Source: Tunicatimonas pelagia (GTDB lineage Bacteria; Bacteroidota; Bacteroidia; Cytophagales; Cyclobacteriaceae). From it: DNA of 64,000 nucleotides. The notes below the pieces were generated by a model, which did not search any database, was not told where the DNA came from, and worked only from the letters and a program-made list of their open reading frames with translations. Numbering within the stretch: the first letter of the stretch is position 1; the number at the start of each line of letters is the position of its first letter. Below are positions 42,358 through 51,222 of the stretch, piece after piece. Location: positions 1,674,001 to 1,738,000 of the forward strand of contig NZ_CP120683.1 in assembly GCF_030506325.1 (NCBI RefSeq), given 5' to 3'. The position numbers and the translations under genes are program-made.

Positions 42358-44283
42358 TTAGCTATTTTTTTGTTCTTCTTGCCACTGATGAACCTCTTGC
42401 TGTAGCTGCAAAATAGCTTGCGCTGTTTTCTCTTCCAACTGTTGCACCATACGTTCGTATTCTTCTCGGTTGGGTAACTCACTTTCTGCTTCTAATTGAT
42501 CCAACAATCGCTCAATGGTAGCTGCCCCTACATACTGAAAGCCCGGTTTTGCTTTATGGATTGCCCGATGAAGTTGCGAGCGGTTATTGTTGTGCCAAGC
42601 GCGCTTTATTTTGTTAACGGCTAAGGGTGCTTGCTGGGCAAACGTATTTACCAGATCAATCATCAACGCAAGTTGGTTATCACTAATCTGTCGAAGATAA
42701 TTCAAGTTTACTAACGGACGGCCTACTTGCCCATCTAAGAAGGTTATTTTCTCCTGAAGCAGATGCGGGAGCACCGGTTTGGTTAGGAGATGAAATAGGT
42801 CATCGGCACAAAAGGGTAGCATATGGGAGCTAGCATTTCCCGATAACACAATGGTTGGTGTTGCCAACTGCTCGTTCTGCATAGCCGTCAAGACCTCCGC
42901 ACCGTCCATTTTCGGCATCTGATAATCTAAAATGAGCAGGTCATAACCGCCTCTCCGAAGATGCTCAAGTGCCTGTTTCCCATCATCTACTACGGTAGGG
43001 TGCAACCCCCACTGCAACAGTAGCCGACGCACCACTTTCTGATTGATTAGGTCGTCTTCGGCTACTAATACCTTATGGATATGGTGAAACGATGGAGAGC
43101 TCGGCTCCGGCTTGACATCGGGCATTTTTCCCACAGAAAGCGGTAGTTCTATGGTAACAGTGGTTCCCTGTTGGGGGCGACTGCTAATATTCCAGGTGCC
43201 GTCTACGCGCTCAATGATCTTCTTTACAATACTCAGCCCCAGCCCGGTGCCACCGTATTCCTGGTGAATTTTAGCATTGGCTTGCACGTAGGGGTTGGCA
43301 ATTCGTTGTTGTTCTTGCCTGGTCATGCCAATGCCGGTATCAGCTACTGAGAACCGAAGGTGTACCAATTCTCCTTTGGGCTTGCCTTCGGCGAGATTTA
43401 TGGAAACTGTAATTGCCCCCTGGTGAGTGAATTTGGTAGCGTTGCCCAGTAAGTTATACAGTATTTGGCTTAGTCGGGTAGCGTCACCTATCAAACATTC
43501 GGGAACTTCACTCGCTATGGTGAGGGTTAAGTTTACCCCTTTCTCCTGACAGGTAGGGCGGAAAGCTTCTACTACATTACGCACCGTTGGCTCTACCAGA
43601 AACGGAGCAGTATCTATTTCAATGGTGTTGTTTTCCAGTTTAGACCAGTCCAGTACATCATTAATGATATTAGCCAAATGATGAGCGGTAGCTTCCAGAG
43701 CCTGAGATGGTGCTTGCATAGCAGGAGTTGCCTGTTGGCTTAGCAGATGCGCTAAACCAACAATACTGTTCAAAGGGGTTCGCATCTCGTGGCTAACCTG
43801 AGAAAAGAAAGCCGTTTTCATTTGCTCTATGCGGTGGAGTTCTTCGTTTCGGTACTGAAGTAACTCTTTCTCCAGTGCTGCTGCCTTTTGCTGAATGCGT
43901 AAGTACTCTCCGGCAATAGCTTGGTCGTTTCGCTCCTGCTGCCAAGGTTGGAGATAAGAATAAAACTCAGTAAGATCGTAAATAAACCACATCCAGCGGT
44001 CGTCGGTTCGCCGTTTGATGTGTAGGTTGAAATAACCTTCCCGCCCTATTAGGTTGGTTCTGATGCACAGAAAGCTAATATCTTCCCCTACCGGAAGCTG
44101 ATGAAAAGTTTCTTGCATAGCCTCCAGGAATGGAACTCGATCGTACAGCGACCCAGAAAGAGGGATTTCGAATAAAGTATGACACGAGTCTTGTACTTGT
44201 CCTTGTCGGTTAAAGACTACATACTGGGAGCGTTGGTGGAAATAAGCCAGCTTTTCCTGTACAATAGAATCATTGTCATTCAT
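42358..44283 (-). CDS. Soluble hybrid histidine kinase (PAS-like, HisKA, HATPase, REC, HPt)
   Basis: A 641-residue cytosolic kinase with no membrane segment. Order: PAS-like sensor (about 1-115), coiled coil (about 120-165), HisKA with phospho-His in FFSQVSHEMRTPLNS (about 168-182), HATPase with LYNLLGNATKFT, VADTGIGM and GGTGLGLSIVK, receiver (about 410-520; VLVAEDD, Asp in LLILDYQMP, Lys in LLTKPV) and a C-terminal HPt domain with His in AIHKAKPGFQYVGA. A full phosphorelay in one chain. It overlaps the GTPase gene by 4 bp (ATGA), so input from the GTPase is plausible. Confidence 0.95.
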   Translation of the reverse strand: MNDNDSIVQEKLAYFHQRSQYVVFNRQGQVQDSCHTLFEIPLSGSLYDRVPFLEAMQETFHQLPVGEDISFLCIRTNLIGREGYFNLHIKRRTDDRWMWFIYDLTEFYSYLQPWQQERNDQAIAGEYLRIQQKAAALEKELLQYRNEELHRIEQMKTAFFSQVSHEMRTPLNSIVGLAHLLSQQATPAMQAPSQALEATAHHLANIINDVLDWSKLENNTIEIDTAPFLVEPTVRNVVEAFRPTCQEKGVNLTLTIASEVPECLIGDATRLSQILYNLLGNATKFTHQGAITVSINLAEGKPKGELVHLRFSVADTGIGMTRQEQQRIANPYVQANAKIHQEYGGTGLGLSIVKKIIERVDGTWNISSRPQQGTTVTIELPLSVGKMPDVKPEPSSPSFHHIHKVLVAEDDLINQKVVRRLLLQWGLHPTVVDDGKQALEHLRRGGYDLLILDYQMPKMDGAEVLTAMQNEQLATPTIVLSGNASSHMLPFCADDLFHLLTKPVLPHLLQEKITFLDGQVGRPLVNLNYLRQISDNQLALMIDLVNTFAQQAPLAVNKIKRAWHNNNRSQLHRAIHKAKPGFQYVGAATIERLLDQLEAESELPNREEYERMVQQLEEKTAQAILQLQQEVHQWQEEQKNS

Positions 44284-44765
44284 ACCATTCTCTTGGCTAG
44301 TTCAGTAAAAATCGCATTCACGTTTTCGCCGGTTTTAGCACTAGATAGCGCGAATGGAGGTAAAGGTAGCTGATTTACTATATCGCTTCGCTCCTTTTCG
44401 GTGAACAAGTCCTTTTTGTTGCCAATTACCAGCGTTGGCACGTTGGATACGTACTTTTGCAGGTTGGCTATTTCGGTATCTAGCTTTTCATAGGTATTGG
44501 GACGAGTGAGGTCTACTACGTAGATGATTCCGTGGGCTCCCAGTTTATACGATTGGGGTACTTTCTGGTGAGAAGACTCCCCAGCAATGTCCCAAATAAT
44601 CATAGACACTTCGCAAGTAGGTAGGGCTACTACCTTTTTCTCAATATTTACGCCAATGGTGGTATTGTACTGATCGGAGAACTTTTGATGGACAAACCGG
44701 CGGGTGAGCGAGCTTTTGCCCACTCCATAATGCCCCAGCAATATCACTTTCTTGCTAACCGTCAT
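44280..44765 (-). CDS. Rab/Ras-like small GTPase
   Basis: A 161-residue Ras-superfamily GTPase. G1 GHYGVGKS (11-18), G2 Thr in NTTIGVN (35-40), G3 DIAGE (59-63), G4 NKKD (116-119), G5 SAK (142-144). The residue at the Ras Gln61 position is Glu, so intrinsic hydrolysis may be slow or use a partner residue. No C-terminal prenylation Cys, as in other prokaryotic members. It overlaps both neighbours by 4 bp: upstream a roadblock/longin-like protein (candidate regulator, as MglB for MglA) and downstream the hybrid kinase (candidate effector). Confidence 0.93.
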   Translation of the reverse strand: MTVSKKVILLGHYGVGKSSLTRRFVHQKFSDQYNTTIGVNIEKKVVALPTCEVSMIIWDIAGESSHQKVPQSYKLGAHGIIYVVDLTRPNTYEKLDTEIANLQKYVSNVPTLVIGNKKDLFTEKERSDIVNQLPLPPFALSSAKTGENVNAIFTELAKRMV

Positions 44766-45607
44766 GAGCCAGTCTGGGAAAAATACAGCCGAAGGGGTTC
44801 CGACAGGTAATCATTATTATTCTTAGCATCGGGAGTAGCATTGACTACTTTATGGACAAAATCCAGAATCAAATCATCAGCGTGCTGTTTAAATGCTTCA
44901 TTAATAACCCCCGATACGGTAACGGCCACGTAGAACGTCTGGAAGTTTTTTAGCAGAATTTTGTAGGTTTCGTACTCAACAGTTTGTAAGTCTTGGTGCT
45001 CCTTGGCAAATGCCTCTTTAGCAAAGCCACGCAGGGCAGTCATCATACCGGCAATCATATCCCGATCCATAATGTTTTGGTGAGAGTAGCTACCTAGTAG
45101 CACACTGGAGTGCTGCTCAATAATAAATACCTCTTGAATGGTGGGCTGCATTGTCTGGGCAATAATTTCCTTTCCTAAGGACTGTCCGGTAACCCAGGCT
45201 CTCAGCCGGCGTTTCCACATATCCCACGAAAAAGCTTGGTCGAGCTGTTGGTCAATCTTCTCCGACAGCACATTCAACTCTACCACAATGTATTTTTTTA
45301 TCAGTTTACCCATGATGGGGTAGAGTGCATCAATCACCTCACCACGCGATTCTTGAATTTGGCGTTTAATAGCCCGAGTGAGCACTGAGCCAAATAACTC
45401 GGGGAAATGCTCGCGGAGGTAAGTCAGTTTGTCATCAATAATGGGGTCTACCTTTTGCTGAAGCCGCTGGCGGGTGTTGATGTCTTCTCGCAGTTCTACT
45501 ACTTGCTGCGTCAACTGTTTGTGTTCTCGCTGCTCATCTTCCAACAATAGCTTTCGCAGGTGTTCAAACGTTTTTTCAGATTCTATAGCTTCTTCGGAAG
45601 AATTCAT
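44762..45607 (-). CDS. Coiled-coil protein with roadblock/longin-like C-terminal domain
   Basis: A 281-residue soluble protein. The N-terminal ~65 residues are a coiled coil (EQREHKQLTQQVVELRED); a helical middle follows; the C-terminal ~120 residues (IQEVFIIEQHSSVLLGSYS, MIAGMMTALRGFAKEAF, LQTVEYETYKILL, FYVAVTVSGVI) show the strand-helix-strand pattern of roadblock/longin domains that partner with small GTPases. Assignment is by pattern only. Its stop overlaps the GTPase start (ATGA), which supports a GTPase-regulator role. Confidence 0.7.
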   Translation of the reverse strand: MNSSEEAIESEKTFEHLRKLLLEDEQREHKQLTQQVVELREDINTRQRLQQKVDPIIDDKLTYLREHFPELFGSVLTRAIKRQIQESRGEVIDALYPIMGKLIKKYIVVELNVLSEKIDQQLDQAFSWDMWKRRLRAWVTGQSLGKEIIAQTMQPTIQEVFIIEQHSSVLLGSYSHQNIMDRDMIAGMMTALRGFAKEAFAKEHQDLQTVEYETYKILLKNFQTFYVAVTVSGVINEAFKQHADDLILDFVHKVVNATPDAKNNNDYLSEPLRLYFSQTGS

Positions 45608-45692
45608 GAGGAGCAGACATTAGTCAGAATGAGCTTAGCAATAAAATACAAATTTTAGGATGCAATTCCCGAATTGGCAGACTGTTTTTTTG

Positions 45693-46037
45693 CTACGCTT
45701 GTAGCTTCTTGCCAATTTCTTCCAGCATCTTTCCTAGCGAAGAGCGATCAGCCGAACTGTTTTGAAGTTGGCTAAACTTCTGGGTCATTTCTTCTTTCAG
45801 CGAGTTGGCGTGTTCATCCAATTCGTGGCGTAATTCTTTGGCCAGCTCATCCATCGTGGTTCTCATTTGAGTCATTTGCTGGTCGGCCGTAGCTTTATGC
45901 TTCTCAATAAGCGCCATAAGGTCGCTAAATTCTTGCTCTATTTCCTGGATGGTATCGCCGAAGATAATATCCTTGATTGCCTCAATTTTTGGGTCGGCAG
46001 CTTTAGGTGGAGCAGTTGGCTTTTTATTATCACTCAT
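45693..46037 (-). CDS. Coiled-coil protein in GTPase operon
   Basis: A 114-residue protein with a Pro/Ala-rich start (KKPTAPPKAADPK) and a long predicted coiled coil (EIEQEFSDLMALIEKHK, ELRHELDEHANSLKEEM), ending in an amphipathic helix. No membrane segment. It lies 85 bp upstream of the roadblock-like gene and could be a scaffold or polar-localisation adaptor for the GTPase (inference). Confidence 0.72.
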   Translation of the reverse strand: MSDNKKPTAPPKAADPKIEAIKDIIFGDTIQEIEQEFSDLMALIEKHKATADQQMTQMRTTMDELAKELRHELDEHANSLKEEMTQKFSQLQNSSADRSSLGKMLEEIGKKLQA

Positions 46038-46074
46038 AGTTTTGGTAGTTAATAACTTACAGGTAATACCTATT

Positions 46075-46707
46075 TTATTGGTCTAATAGTTTCCTCAGCG
46101 AATATTCGTCTACTTGACCGGAGGGGTACAAATCCTGACTCTGCTGAAAATCTTGTAGGGCTTGTTCGGTGATCTTATTAAAGATGCCATCGAGCGGAAT
46201 ATCGTGATCATGCTTACGAAGTAGCTTCTGAAGTTGCCAAACCGAAGCATTTTTTTCACCTCGGGCTAGCCCAATGAGCGATTGATGCTTGGTAAGATAG
46301 AACGATAACGGACTTAGCCCTTCTGCTTCCATCACTTTAATGTTTTGATTGGTAAATCCAGCCTGCTTAAGTTGCTGAGAGCGGATCAATCGCCCCTCCA
46401 GATAAGCCGTAGTTTGTAACAGTTGCTGGTAGTAGCGGGCAGCGGGCATAGCTTCGGTATCATTCTCATCGGGAAAGCGCACATCAATTTGCTTATTGTA
46501 CCACATTTGGCGAGCAAAAGCACCTATTTCGTATACATTTTTATAGTAATGTTGGAGCACTGCTGGGTCGTAATAGTACACATCAATACTATCGTTAGTA
46601 GTATAGCTATACTCAACAGGAGGGTGGAAGCGACGATATTTCTGATACTGATAGTAGGTTATTACCGGTAATGTAATAATCACTATCAGAATTGCTAGGC
46701 GTTTCAT
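46075..46707 (-). CDS. Membrane-anchored peptidoglycan-binding-like protein
   Basis: A 210-residue protein: a single N-terminal membrane anchor (LAILIVIITLPVITYY), a helical middle (about 45-145) and a C-terminal PG_binding_1-like domain (about 145-210; VWQLQKLLRKHDHDIPLDGIFNKITEQALQDFQ). Expected orientation: domain in the periplasm, contacting the cell wall. It opens the minus-strand operon that runs to the LytTR regulator at 41587, with 37 bp to the coiled-coil gene. Confidence 0.8.
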   Translation of the reverse strand: MKRLAILIVIITLPVITYYQYQKYRRFHPPVEYSYTTNDSIDVYYYDPAVLQHYYKNVYEIGAFARQMWYNKQIDVRFPDENDTEAMPAARYYQQLLQTTAYLEGRLIRSQQLKQAGFTNQNIKVMEAEGLSPLSFYLTKHQSLIGLARGEKNASVWQLQKLLRKHDHDIPLDGIFNKITEQALQDFQQSQDLYPSGQVDEYSLRKLLDQ

Positions 46708-46884
46708 AGGTGCTGTTGTGTTCCGGTAACTTACCGAGCGTTTTTGCCAATATATCCGGCATGATGATCGGCTTACCGAATAAATGGCCGATACCTACTG
46801 TAATTTATCAAGTTTGTACTGATGCTATCTTAAGATTAACTGTGTAGCAGTGTTAAATAAAAAAAATAATTTCTTAAACACACC

Positions 46885-47952
46885 ATGAGGACAAGTATTT
46901 TTATCAGTTTTTTCACAAACAAAAATATGTGGCTCTCATTTTTTTCTCCCTTTAGTGGAGGAGTGATCGCTATTTTTGGCATTGCTATCTACTCTATGTT
47001 AAATTCTTACTGGATAGTATCTTTAGTAATTTTAGGGGGCGCAATAGCGGTGCTTTGGCTGCGCTACTGTTATTTGAAAGAAGGGAGCATTTATTGGGTA
47101 CGCTCGCCTGAGCGGAATGATAAAAATGACGGAAAGAAGCTGGAAGATTTATTGCCCTCTTCTGCCGAAGAAGTATTGACGATCGACGAGGCTAATCAGG
47201 CAGCATCTATGATTAAACTCTACCAAGAATTGAAACTGGCGAATCAGGATATTGAGATTTTCCTCTACAAAGCCTATCATAACTTTCTGGGCCCTATTGC
47301 TACTATACGAGGCGTATGCAATGTAGCCATGCTGGAAGGGCAACAACAGAATGCTCCGGCATATTTTAACCAAGTTAAGCAAGTGGCTGAGTCAATGCAG
47401 GCTATGCTAGAAAAGCTACTGCAAATATCCATAATTCATAACCATGAAATTGATATACAAGCGGTTACGTTAAGTTCCTTCTTTAAAGAGTATCAAATAA
47501 AACAGCCGCATACCCCAGAAAGCATTCAGGCACACTTGCGCGCTTCTACGCTAAATGGCACTACCGTGCAAGTTGATACTTTTTTGCTAACCACCATTAT
47601 CGAAAGAATCATCACTAATGCCCATCGTTTTCGTCAGTCTAGCCCTCATACGTTAGCAGAGATTTTTGTGGAGTATCAAGAAACAGCTAGTCATTATGTA
47701 ATCTGCCTGAAAGAATTTGGTTTGGGGCTGCCTGATGATATGATAGACCATTTATTTAAAATGTTTCATCGCAGCAGTATTAAACCGGACGATCACGGAC
47801 TAGGTTTTTATGCTGCTCGCTACGCGGCCCGCCGCATGGGCGGAGATATTACAATTGAACCGGGGGGTGGACACATTACTTTTTGTATTCGCTTGCCGCG
47901 GGAGAACTGCCCTAAGCCGAAGGCTGGGGTAACGAATAAAAAACTAAAATAG
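46885..47952 (+). CDS. Membrane histidine kinase with altered G1 box
   Basis: A 355-residue kinase: two membrane segments (about 15-60), a phospho-His helix (YKAYHNFLGPIATIRG, about 130-145) and an HATPase domain (IERIITNAHRF N box; EFGLGLP in place of DxGxG; DHGLGFYAARYAARRMGG). The first G-box Asp is Glu, which may weaken ATP binding. It is divergent from the GTPase operon, with promoters expected in 46708-46884, and has no regulator of its own; the LytTR regulator at 41587 is a candidate partner. Its 3' end overlaps the ppk1 3' end by 9 bp (convergent). Confidence 0.88.
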   Translation: MRTSIFISFFTNKNMWLSFFSPFSGGVIAIFGIAIYSMLNSYWIVSLVILGGAIAVLWLRYCYLKEGSIYWVRSPERNDKNDGKKLEDLLPSSAEEVLTIDEANQAASMIKLYQELKLANQDIEIFLYKAYHNFLGPIATIRGVCNVAMLEGQQQNAPAYFNQVKQVAESMQAMLEKLLQISIIHNHEIDIQAVTLSSFFKEYQIKQPHTPESIQAHLRASTLNGTTVQVDTFLLTTIIERIITNAHRFRQSSPHTLAEIFVEYQETASHYVICLKEFGLGLPDDMIDHLFKMFHRSSIKPDDHGLGFYAARYAARRMGGDITIEPGGGHITFCIRLPRENCPKPKAGVTNKKLK

Positions 47953-50058
47953 CTTTACGCTCTCAAGCTCGTCGAGCGTTACCCTAAAGAATTCTTTGTG
48001 AATATCGAAAGGCGCACTCTTCCCTCGCTTTATTAACTGATAGCTACCATCCTCCTGCATCAGATAGGTGTTCATATTATCGCGCAAATTGTACGAGATA
48101 ATATTCATCGCTTGCTTTTTCACGGTTGGATCAGCCGCCAAAAATAGCGATTCTAATCGGCGGTCAAAGCTACGAACCATTACATCGGCACTGCCACTGT
48201 ATACCTTTGGTTCATCATTATTGTGGAAATAGTAAATCCGGGAGTGTTCCAGAAAATCCCCCACAATAGACCGAACCGTAATATTTTCACTCAAACCCGG
48301 CCGGCCTGGCCGAATACAGCAAATGCCCCGTACAATTAGCTGAATCGGCACTCCCATTTGAGAGGCACTGTATAATTCGCTGATGATTTCACGATCTTCC
48401 AGCGAATTAATTTTAATGGCAATTCCTGAAGGCAATTCTTTTTTGGCGTTCTCAGCCTCTTGGCGAATCAGTGAAATTAGCTGTTCCCGCATATCGCGAG
48501 GGGCCGTAATTAAGTACTGATAATCAGTAGGAGAAGAATGCCCGGTAATTACATTAAAAAACTCGGATACATCGTGGGCGTACACTTCGTTGGTGCTGAG
48601 TAGCCCTAAGTCAGTATACAGTTTAGCGGTTTGCTCATTATAATTTCCACTCGACATATGCACATAGCGCGTCACTTGTTTACCGTCTTTCCGCACAATG
48701 AGTAGCAGCTTGGTATGCGTTTTAATGCTACTTACCCCATAAATGACAAAACACCCCGCTTTATGTAGCCGTTGGGCTTCTCGCATATTATTCTCTTCAT
48801 CGAACCGAGCTTTTAGCTCAAACAGCACAGATACGTGTTTTCCATTCTCAGCCGCCTTCAACAAAGCAGCAGTAATTCTTGACTCGGAGGCTAGGCGATA
48901 GATCGTCAGTTTAATTGCTAATACATTTGGGTCTTCGGCTGATTTTTCAATCAAATCCAGCAACGGCTCAATATCGTTGTAGGGGTGGTGCAGCAGAATA
49001 TCGCGATGCTTCAGTACTTCAAAAATGTCTTCATTCCCCATTTCAGGGTAGGTTACCGGAGGAACCGGCGCCGGAGTTTTTGGCACTCGGTTACGAAAAT
49101 CGTGATGCTTCACAATCTGCCAAAGCGAAGTGAAGTCCAGTAGGCCGCCGGGTTCTACTTCAAATAAATTATCTTTATCAATATTCCAGCGGTTAATAAG
49201 CTGTCGCATCATCCAGCTACTGTACCCGCTCTCGGTTTCAATCCGCACCACTCGCCCCGTTTTACGGGTCTTTAGCTTCCGCCTAACTTCCTCCACAAAC
49301 GAAGATTCTAAGTCATCGCTTTCATCTAGGGTAAAGTCACCGTTACGGGTAATCCGAAACAGGTTAACCGACTGAATGGTAATATTACGAAACAGGCGAT
49401 GAATGTAGGTGCGAACCACCTCTTCAATCGGTACGAAAGTGACGTAATCATCATCATCAAATTCGTAAAAGCGGGGCAGGTTTTGAGGAATTTGTACGAA
49501 AGATAGTTTTTTATTATCCTTTTTAGTGTCAGGTTCGCGCGTTACTACTCCAAACACCAGTAGCTTATTCATTAGCGTTGGGAACGCATGATAACTATCA
49601 TAAGTCATCGGAGTAAGCATTGGGTAGATGGTGAGATTGAAATACTCTTCTAACTGTTTTCGCTGTTTATCTGATAGCCTAGCCAGGTCTTTTACAATGC
49701 TGAAATGATTTTGCTCAAACTGAGGCACTAAGTTCTCCGTATAGTAGCGGTTTTGTTCTTGAAAAAACTGCTGAGCTTCCTGGAGCAGTTTTTTACGAAA
49801 CGGTTTTTCGCGCAGCCCAGAGTAGTCGACGCGCTCTTTGCCGTAGTCAATATAATTGTAGAGGCTACCTACCCGGATCATAAAAAATTCATCGAGGTTA
49901 GAAGAGGTAATAGCTAGAAACTTTAGCTTCTCAAAAATTTTTCGGGAGGGCTTTTTTACCTGGTCTAGTACGCGGTAGTTAAACTTCATCCAGCTTAAGT
50001 CGCGACTAATAAAATCACTGGTAGCAATAGAGGAAGAAACACGGTCTTTGGCTAACAT
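47944..50058 (-). CDS. ppk1: Polyphosphate kinase 1
   Basis: A 704-residue enzyme that polymerises the gamma-phosphate of ATP into polyphosphate. N domain (FISRDLSWMKFNYRVLDQ), the PPK middle domain and the two catalytic C-terminal domains are present, with the autophosphorylated His expected in KTHTKLLLIVRK and the partner segment RYVHMSSGNYNEQTAK; also HHPYNDIEPLLDLI and ASQMGVPIQLIVRGICC. Length is standard. The gene converges with the histidine kinase gene. Confidence 0.96.
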   Translation of the reverse strand: MLAKDRVSSSIATSDFISRDLSWMKFNYRVLDQVKKPSRKIFEKLKFLAITSSNLDEFFMIRVGSLYNYIDYGKERVDYSGLREKPFRKKLLQEAQQFFQEQNRYYTENLVPQFEQNHFSIVKDLARLSDKQRKQLEEYFNLTIYPMLTPMTYDSYHAFPTLMNKLLVFGVVTREPDTKKDNKKLSFVQIPQNLPRFYEFDDDDYVTFVPIEEVVRTYIHRLFRNITIQSVNLFRITRNGDFTLDESDDLESSFVEEVRRKLKTRKTGRVVRIETESGYSSWMMRQLINRWNIDKDNLFEVEPGGLLDFTSLWQIVKHHDFRNRVPKTPAPVPPVTYPEMGNEDIFEVLKHRDILLHHPYNDIEPLLDLIEKSAEDPNVLAIKLTIYRLASESRITAALLKAAENGKHVSVLFELKARFDEENNMREAQRLHKAGCFVIYGVSSIKTHTKLLLIVRKDGKQVTRYVHMSSGNYNEQTAKLYTDLGLLSTNEVYAHDVSEFFNVITGHSSPTDYQYLITAPRDMREQLISLIRQEAENAKKELPSGIAIKINSLEDREIISELYSASQMGVPIQLIVRGICCIRPGRPGLSENITVRSIVGDFLEHSRIYYFHNNDEPKVYSGSADVMVRSFDRRLESLFLAADPTVKKQAMNIISYNLRDNMNTYLMQEDGSYQLIKRGKSAPFDIHKEFFRVTLDELESVKLF

Positions 50059-50224
50059 AGTATTAGTTGAAAGTTGATAGTGGATAATGGATAGTTTGCC
50101 AATGTAGGTATCTAATAGTTACAATAGTCGGCTAAAAAAACGATCACAAATTCGCTAGTAATCTGTAACACTAACTTACCTACTTGGTCGTGGGTTTACA
50201 AAAATACGGTGTTCAAAAAGAAAA

Positions 50225-50254
50225 GAAGCTATTTGCCGAACGACAAATAGCTTC
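50225..50254. terminator. Bidirectional intrinsic terminator-like hairpin, no evident gene upstream
   Basis: GAAGCTATTTG (50225-50235) and CAAATAGCTTC (50244-50254) form a perfect 11 bp stem with an 8-base loop, followed by TTTTTC on the plus strand and preceded by AAAAGAAAA (a U tract on the minus strand). It lies in the divergent ppk1-miaE spacer where no protein gene ends, so it may terminate a short unannotated RNA. Confidence 0.65.
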
Positions 50255-50503
50255 TTTTTCAATTTCAGGGATGATAATATTGTTTTTCTGGACTTCACTC
50301 AGTAGCGAACCCAGCGGTAGACTCAATATTACTTTAGCGAAAAATAGTGCAGGTCAGGTATCTGTAAATATATCACAGTCGGTTCCTTAGAATGTTCTTT
50401 AAATATAGGCTATCTTCGTCGGCACTACCAATTATTGTTCGGTCGCTGATGGCCGACTTGTTTTTTCGTAAATTTGCTTATCCAATCTGTTGTTATTTGA
50501 ACC

Positions 50504-51106
50504 ATGATCGCCGAGAAAGATACCATTCTGAAACTAAAACTGCCGACTGATCCGCGCTGGGTAGCAATGGCAGATGATAACTTGGAAGAAATTTTGGTAG
50601 ATCACGCCTACTGCGAGCAAAAAGCAGCTTCTTCTTGTATTTCGCTCATCGTACAATTTTCTGACCGACCGAAATTGGTAGATGTGTTGTCGCCAATTGT
50701 GGCGGAAGAATGGGAACATTTTCAGCGCGTACTGGAGCAAATCCGCAAGCGAGGCTTCACGCTGGGTAGAACGCGTACCGACGAATATGTAGTAAAGCTC
50801 GCCAAGCACGAGCGCAAGGGTGGACCCACTGAACGACAACTGATGGATAAGCTACTCATCAACGCCATGATTGAAGCTCGTAGCTGCGAACGCTTTAAAA
50901 TCCTCTGGAAAAACCTAGCTGATGAAGAGCTGAAAGCTTTTTACTACGACCTGATGGCTTCCGAAGCGGGGCATTACGTTACGTTTATCAAACTAGCGAA
51001 AGAATATATGCCCGAAGAGGTGGTGAAAGCCCGATGGACTGAATTTCTGGAAATTGAGGCCAATATCATCCAAAACCTGGAAATTCGCTCCGACCGAATG
51101 CATTGA
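50504..51106 (+). CDS. miaE: tRNA-(ms2io6A)-hydroxylase (MiaE)
   Basis: A 200-residue non-heme diiron enzyme of the ferritin-like fold that hydroxylates the isopentenyl group of ms2i6A37 in tRNA. Ligand-bearing helices: DHAYCEQKAASS, VAEEWEHFQ, MIEARSCERF and ASEAGHYVTF. Length and order match MiaE. A TAnnTTTG-like element (TAAATTTG, 50469-50476) precedes the ATG by 28 bp. It needs the MiaA/MiaB products, which are not in this window. Confidence 0.95.
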   Translation: MIAEKDTILKLKLPTDPRWVAMADDNLEEILVDHAYCEQKAASSCISLIVQFSDRPKLVDVLSPIVAEEWEHFQRVLEQIRKRGFTLGRTRTDEYVVKLAKHERKGGPTERQLMDKLLINAMIEARSCERFKILWKNLADEELKAFYYDLMASEAGHYVTFIKLAKEYMPEEVVKARWTEFLEIEANIIQNLEIRSDRMH

Positions 51107-51222
51107 TGTAGGTTCCCAACGGCTTTTCCTGAGTGTTTCACCAATTTTTTTGCCATTTTTGGCGTTTCAATAATAGCACGGTAGCTTTCTGCTAGTATTT
51201 TCTGTACAATTTACCTGGTACT

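Noticed and set aside
50184-50390. A 68-codon plus-strand frame upstream of miaE
   Set aside because: It runs through the strong terminator hairpin at 50225-50254, has no recognisable protein features and no clear ribosome site.
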